A stretch of DNA of 64,000 nt from Streptomyces dysideae (lineage in GTDB: Bacteria > Actinomycetota > Actinomycetes > Streptomycetales > Streptomycetaceae). This document shows positions 60,195 to 64,000 of this stretch, piece after piece (position 1 is the stretch's first letter; every line of letters begins with the position of its first letter). The position numbers and the translations under genes are program-made. The stretch is taken from the NCBI RefSeq assembly GCF_001514305.1, contig NZ_KQ949086.1:175427-239426 (forward strand). The letters run 5' to 3'. A model generated the notes under the pieces. That model had not been told where the DNA came from. It made no database searches and worked only from the letters and a program-made list of their open reading frames with translations.

Positions 60195-62072
60195 TCAGCT
60201 CTTGCCGAGGAGGCGCCAGATCTGGTTCTTCTTGGTGCCCAGTGCGCTCGCGGCGTCGCAGGGCCACTGGTGGATCTTCGCGCCGGCCGCCGTGGAGATT
60301 CCGCTGACGTCGACGCACTTGCCGCTGTGGACGGCGACGAGCTGGTAGTCCTTGCTGTTGCCGAGTGCGGTGACGGGGCGCAGGGTGAACTGTTGGTTGG
60401 TGTCGCTGTTGCAGGTGTACTGGATGACGGCGGCGCCGTTGGCGGTGGAGGCGTTGTTGACGTCCAGGCACTTGCCGCTGTGCTGGTTGACGATGGTGTA
60501 CGTGTCCGCCTTGCCGGCCACCGGCTTGAGGTCGAGCATCTGCTGGTAACCGCCCTCGCAGTGGTACTGCTGGTACTGCGTGCCGTTGGCGGTGGAGAGG
60601 TTGGTGTCGTCCAGGCACTGGCCGCTGTGCTGGGCGACGGCGACCGTGGAGATCGTGGTGTTCGACGGCGGGAGCAGGGTGACGGTGTAGCCGTCCTTGG
60701 CATCCGTCCACGGGACGCTCACCGACGCGGAGTTGGCGCTGACGGTCAGCGTCTGGTCGGAGACGGTGACCGGGCCGGTCACCGCAGCGCCGCCGTTGTT
60801 GGGGATGCGCTGGACGACCGCACGGACCCGGCCGTTCTCCACCACGTTGGTGGTGTCGAGTCGGTCGAGATTGACCGTCACGGTTCCGGTGTTGCCGTTG
60901 CTCCCGAGCAGGATCTTGGCGTTCCTGACGGAGTTGTCCTTGGTGGCCAGGCCGTCGGTGCCGGTACCCGGAGTGAACTTCACGATGTTGCCGGTCTGGG
61001 AGCCGTAGTACCGGTAGAGGAACCACTCGCCCAGTGGCAGGTACTGGCTGCCGGTCTTGGTGAGCAGGTTCGCCTGGAAGTCGTGCAGGTTGTCGGCGGA
61101 GGCCCAGTTGGCCCGCAGGCCGTCCGCCCCGGCCCGCTCGAGACGGGAGATGTACCAGCCGCCGCGGCCCGGGTTCTGCTCGGTGGTGCTGGCGTACTCG
61201 TTGACCTGGAAGGGGTGGCTGGTGGTCATCGACCGGGCCGCCAGCTTCGACCGGACCGCGCCCGCGTCCGCGACGGGGTCGCCGGGCAGGTTGTGCCAGC
61301 TGTAGATGTCCGGCTCGACGTTGTTGGCCTTGACGTAGTCCAGGTATGTGTTCCACCAGGACGAGCCGTTCGACGCGGGCTTGAAGGCGGTGCTGGGGCC
61401 GACGATGACCGCGTTGGGGAAGACTGCTCGGATCTTCTGGTAGGCCCGCTTCCACATCTCCAGGTACTGGGCCTGTGGCCGGTCCCAGAAGGGATACCAG
61501 TCGGGTTCGTTCCAGATGTCCCACTGGATGTCGGTCATGCCGGCCGCCTTCGCGTCGGCGAGGAGACGGTCGTAGAAGGCGTCGAAGAGGGACCAGTCGC
61601 CGTTGTCACCCGGGAAGGTGGGAGAGGAGGTGCCGTCGGCGCCCCACAGGTCGTGCGGAAGTATGGCGAAGGTCGCGCCCAGCGACTTGGTGCGCTGGTA
61701 CTGGGCGCGGGTGGAGTTCCACCGGCGGTCGTACTTGCCGGCGACCCAGCCGCCGGGGTTGTCCAGCTGGGCGCCGCCGGCCCGCATGAACTGCCACTTG
61801 ATGTCCTTGTAGAAGTGTTCCTGGGGCAGGGAGCCGTTCTCGGACATCCCGTAGATCGTGCCCGAGGCCCGGTAGGTGGGGGCGCCCCCGGCGGTGGCGA
61901 AGTCGACGGCGACGGTGGTGTCGGCGGCCTGTGCCGCGGTGCCGGGGAGGGTGACGGCTGCGAGCGACGCGCACAGCACGGCGATCGCGGTCGAGGTGCG
62001 CAGGCGGCTGCCTCCCGCGATGCCGGTTTCGGCGGTTCGTCTTGGCGGAGGAAGGATGCGGGGTGTGTGCAT
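60195..62072 (-). CDS. Secreted glycoside hydrolase (GH39-like) with RICIN/CBM13 domain
   Basis: 625 aa from ATG 62072 (AGGAG upstream). Signal peptide ends GTAAQAAD. TIM-barrel catalytic part about 50-400: acid/base Glu in WDIWNEPDWYPFWD and probable nucleophile Glu in FQVNEYAST. A beta domain, then three CBM13 repeats from about 480 (GQCLDDTNLSTANGTQYQQY; GKCLDVNNASTANGAAVIQY; GKCVDVSGISTAAGAKIHQW). Probably a beta-xylosidase- or galactosidase-like enzyme on plant or fungal glycans; exact activity uncertain. Confidence 0.88.
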   Translation of the reverse strand: MHTPRILPPPRRTAETGIAGGSRLRTSTAIAVLCASLAAVTLPGTAAQAADTTVAVDFATAGGAPTYRASGTIYGMSENGSLPQEHFYKDIKWQFMRAGGAQLDNPGGWVAGKYDRRWNSTRAQYQRTKSLGATFAILPHDLWGADGTSSPTFPGDNGDWSLFDAFYDRLLADAKAAGMTDIQWDIWNEPDWYPFWDRPQAQYLEMWKRAYQKIRAVFPNAVIVGPSTAFKPASNGSSWWNTYLDYVKANNVEPDIYSWHNLPGDPVADAGAVRSKLAARSMTTSHPFQVNEYASTTEQNPGRGGWYISRLERAGADGLRANWASADNLHDFQANLLTKTGSQYLPLGEWFLYRYYGSQTGNIVKFTPGTGTDGLATKDNSVRNAKILLGSNGNTGTVTVNLDRLDTTNVVENGRVRAVVQRIPNNGGAAVTGPVTVSDQTLTVSANSASVSVPWTDAKDGYTVTLLPPSNTTISTVAVAQHSGQCLDDTNLSTANGTQYQQYHCEGGYQQMLDLKPVAGKADTYTIVNQHSGKCLDVNNASTANGAAVIQYTCNSDTNQQFTLRPVTALGNSKDYQLVAVHSGKCVDVSGISTAAGAKIHQWPCDAASALGTKKNQIWRLLGKS

Positions 62073-62124
62073 TGCGGCTCTCCTGAGGGGAGTGTTGCCT
62101 GGGCGAGGTGCCCAGGTGGTTCTT

Positions 62125-63882
62125 TCATCCGCCGGTCGGCGCGGTGATCGCGGCGTGGCGGAGTTCGTGGGCCTCGGCGAGGAGGAGGTAACTGCTGGCG
62201 GTCCAGGTGTAGGCGCGGTCACGCAGACCGGTGCCGGTGAGGGCATCGAAGTTCTCGGCGAAGCCGTACGTCTCGCACAGGGCGCGGAATCGGGCGCTGA
62301 TCTTGTCCGCGAGGCGGTGGTGACCGGCGCGGCGCAGGCCGTCCTCGACGAGCACGGTGGACGGTGCCCAGATCGGGCCGCGCCAGTAGCCGTCGGAGAG
62401 GTAGTGCGGTGAGGCGGGTTGTTCAGTGGCCAGGCCGTGCGGGGTCAGGTGGGTCTCGATCCGTTCGGCCAGCGTGGTGCTGATGCTTTCGTGCAGGTGC
62501 TCGCCCAGCGCGATGGGCATGAGGTCGAGGAGACTGTCGCTGGTCCAGGTGCCTGAGCCGGCGGCCGAGCGGGCGGCGAACCGGTCGCCGGTCCACAGTT
62601 CGTCGACCATCGCCGCCTGCGTCGCGTCGGCCGTCCGCGCCCACCGGCGGGCATCGCCCGGTATTCCCAACTCGTCGGCTATTTCCGCGAGTTCACGCAG
62701 TTGCAGGGTGAGGAAGGCGGCCAGGTCGGCGGTGACGACGACGCGTTCGGGGTCGAAGGTGGTGGCGTTGTCCCAGCCGCTGTCGTTGCCGTGCTGGTAG
62801 TGGGGCAGTGCGGCGCCGGGGGCGCGGCGAGCGGTGAGCCAGTAGTCCGTCCAGCGCGCCACTCTGTCGTACGCCTCGGTCAGTTGTGCTGGGGTGAGCG
62901 GTTCGGGGAGCCGTCTGCGCAGGTGGCCGAGGGCCCAGCCGTGGATGGGGGGCTTGACGAAGTTGTGCAGGACCTCGGAGTGGGTGACCGAGTCGGGCAG
63001 GGCGCCGACCTCGTCCTGGTGGTCGAAGGGCAGGGAGAACTGGTCCCACGCCAGTTCCGGGGCTCCGGGGGCCAGGGCCAGGGCGTTGAAGCAGTGGTCC
63101 CAGCTCCACACCTTGTCCATCCAGTGCTTGGACATCAGGACCGCGGGCCGGGTCACGAAGCCCTGCGGACGGACGGCCGCGGACCACAGCACATACGCGG
63201 CCAGCTCCGCGGCGGGAGTGGCGGACGAACGCCAGGGCGCGACGCTGTCGGTGAAGGCGGCGAAGGCGGCGCACGCGGCTTCCACGACCCGGTCGAAGGC
63301 GGTGGTCGAGGTGTAGGGGCGACGTGCGGTCTCGTACTCCTCGACCGCGACCTCCCAAACCCCCTCGCCCTCGGCACCGATGCTGACACCGCGGTCGGCG
63401 CTGCCGAGCGCCTGCGTCCCGGGCGCACCGGTCACGTTTCCGGACAGCACGGTGACCCGGTAGCGCCGCCCGGTCTCGTACGACGTGAACACATACGCCT
63501 CGGCGCCGGGCTCCCGGTAGAAGTAGGTGCCGCTGAACGGGGTCAGGGCCTGCGTGGCTGCCGAGATGGTGAGGCCCAGGCCGCTGCCGCGCAGGCGTAC
63601 GGTGTCCGGCGACTCGTAGGCGAGGTCGACGCGCCCGGCCGGGCTGATCCAGCTGAGCAGGGCCGGGGTCGCCTCGACACGGGTGTCGGCGCGGTCGCCC
63701 GTCGCCGCGTCCAGGGGGACCAGGCGCAGGACGGCGTGCATGCCGTTCTGGTGCGAGACGAGGTGCAGGTGCTCGGCGTACGTCTTTTCCGCCACCACGG
63801 GCGAGATGTCGAACCAGGACCCGTATGTGCTGAACGGGATGTCGTGGACGGAGAAGGCCGGGCCGGATCGGACGGCGGTCAT
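62125..63882 (-). CDS. Intracellular six-hairpin glycoside hydrolase (GH63/trehalase-like)
   Basis: 585 aa, no signal peptide. N-terminal beta-sandwich (about 1-200), then (alpha/alpha)6 barrel with KVWSWDHCFNALAL, SGWDNATTFDPERV and SDGYWRGPIWAPSTV, the conserved acid and substrate segments of GH63/GH37-type barrels. Likely trims imported oligosaccharides. Upstream of the RICIN glycosidase and downstream of a sugar ABC permease, all on the minus strand. Confidence 0.87.
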   Translation of the reverse strand: MTAVRSGPAFSVHDIPFSTYGSWFDISPVVAEKTYAEHLHLVSHQNGMHAVLRLVPLDAATGDRADTRVEATPALLSWISPAGRVDLAYESPDTVRLRGSGLGLTISAATQALTPFSGTYFYREPGAEAYVFTSYETGRRYRVTVLSGNVTGAPGTQALGSADRGVSIGAEGEGVWEVAVEEYETARRPYTSTTAFDRVVEAACAAFAAFTDSVAPWRSSATPAAELAAYVLWSAAVRPQGFVTRPAVLMSKHWMDKVWSWDHCFNALALAPGAPELAWDQFSLPFDHQDEVGALPDSVTHSEVLHNFVKPPIHGWALGHLRRRLPEPLTPAQLTEAYDRVARWTDYWLTARRAPGAALPHYQHGNDSGWDNATTFDPERVVVTADLAAFLTLQLRELAEIADELGIPGDARRWARTADATQAAMVDELWTGDRFAARSAAGSGTWTSDSLLDLMPIALGEHLHESISTTLAERIETHLTPHGLATEQPASPHYLSDGYWRGPIWAPSTVLVEDGLRRAGHHRLADKISARFRALCETYGFAENFDALTGTGLRDRAYTWTASSYLLLAEAHELRHAAITAPTGG

Positions 63883-63968
63883 GAGGGGTTACTCGTTTCT
63901 CGGGCAAGGGCGAGCGGCCGTCCCACCGGGAGGCGGTGGAGCCGTACGAAAGGGCGAAAGGGAGGTGG

Positions 63969-64000
63969 TCAGTCCTTGACCGCGCCGGCGGTCACGCCCG
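63969..64000 (-). CDS. Carbohydrate ABC transporter permease, last residues (gene continues beyond window)
   Basis: Only GVTAGAVKD and the stop are visible; this tail is typical of MalG-type sugar ABC permeases (GLTAGAVKG-like). Agrees with the glycosidase context. Confidence 0.6.
   Translation of the reverse strand, partial: GVTAGAVKD

Overview
The window is high-GC actinomycete chromosome, almost certainly Streptomyces. The signs are strong G/C third-position bias, many GTG/TTG starts with ATGA/GTGA overlaps, an SsgA-like sporulation protein, a WhiB-like protein, a SLAC-type small laccase, and a pcaV-divergent pcaIJFHGBL operon. As I recall it (not checked by search), the gene order resembles the S. 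coelicolor SCO67xx region read backwards. I saw no rRNA, tRNA or CRISPR.

Layout. (1) 0-13.2 kb: Tex C-terminus, glycolipid-binding-like protein, frameshifted secreted serine hydrolase, ABC-F ATPase, conserved hypothetical, D-amino-acid oxidase, an overlapping pair of secreted peptidases (S15, M14), a secreted M1 aminopeptidase, and an overlapping macro-domain/PfkB-kinase pair. (2) 13.2-21 kb: MerR regulator, a dead benzoylformate decarboxylase gene whose first ~106 bp are inverted, and a beta-oxidation operon (alpha-methylacyl-CoA racemase, acyl-CoA dehydrogenase, thiolase, FadB). (3) 21-31 kb: YjbR, enoyl-reductase-like protein, endonuclease V with an unexplained C-terminal extension, frameshifted BNR-repeat protein, SsgA-like protein, an ABC-F gene behind a WblC/WhiB7-like promoter and a structured leader, dimethylargininase, a desaturase behind a triple tandem operator, and a Wbl protein. 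(4) 31-40 kb: debris of truncated genes, a LacI regulator, then small laccase divergent from an operon of two large secreted proteins (ThuA-glucose/sorbosone dehydrogenase; cupredoxin-OmpL47-DUF1080). (5) 40-43 kb: LigD-type polymerase divergent from an ATP-dependent ligase, and a DUF3048 lipoprotein. (6) 43.2-50.4 kb: protocatechuate branch of the beta-ketoadipate pathway. (7) 50.5-58 kb: SDR, large STAND/LAL-like ATPase lacking an HTH, DUF2510 protein, and a TetR gene divergent from a PAP2/EamA pair across six 16-bp operator-like repeats. (8) 58-64 kb: an IS wrecked by a 0.7 kb insert, a dead DUF2064 gene, and a glycan-degradation locus (RICIN glycosidase, six-hairpin glycosidase, ABC permease end).

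How genes work together. PcaHG, PcaB, PcaL, PcaIJ and PcaF take protocatechuate to succinyl-CoA and acetyl-CoA under PcaV. The beta-oxidation operon would process fatty or methyl-branched acyl-CoA. The laccase, sugar dehydrogenase, cupredoxin and keto-glycoside-hydrolase-like domain could form an extracellular sugar-oxidation chain ending in O2; this is my inference and the most interesting functional hypothesis here. The other strong novelty is the regulatory and decay architecture: the ABC-F leader, tandem operators, micro-inversion, and an in-frame REP-like insertion.
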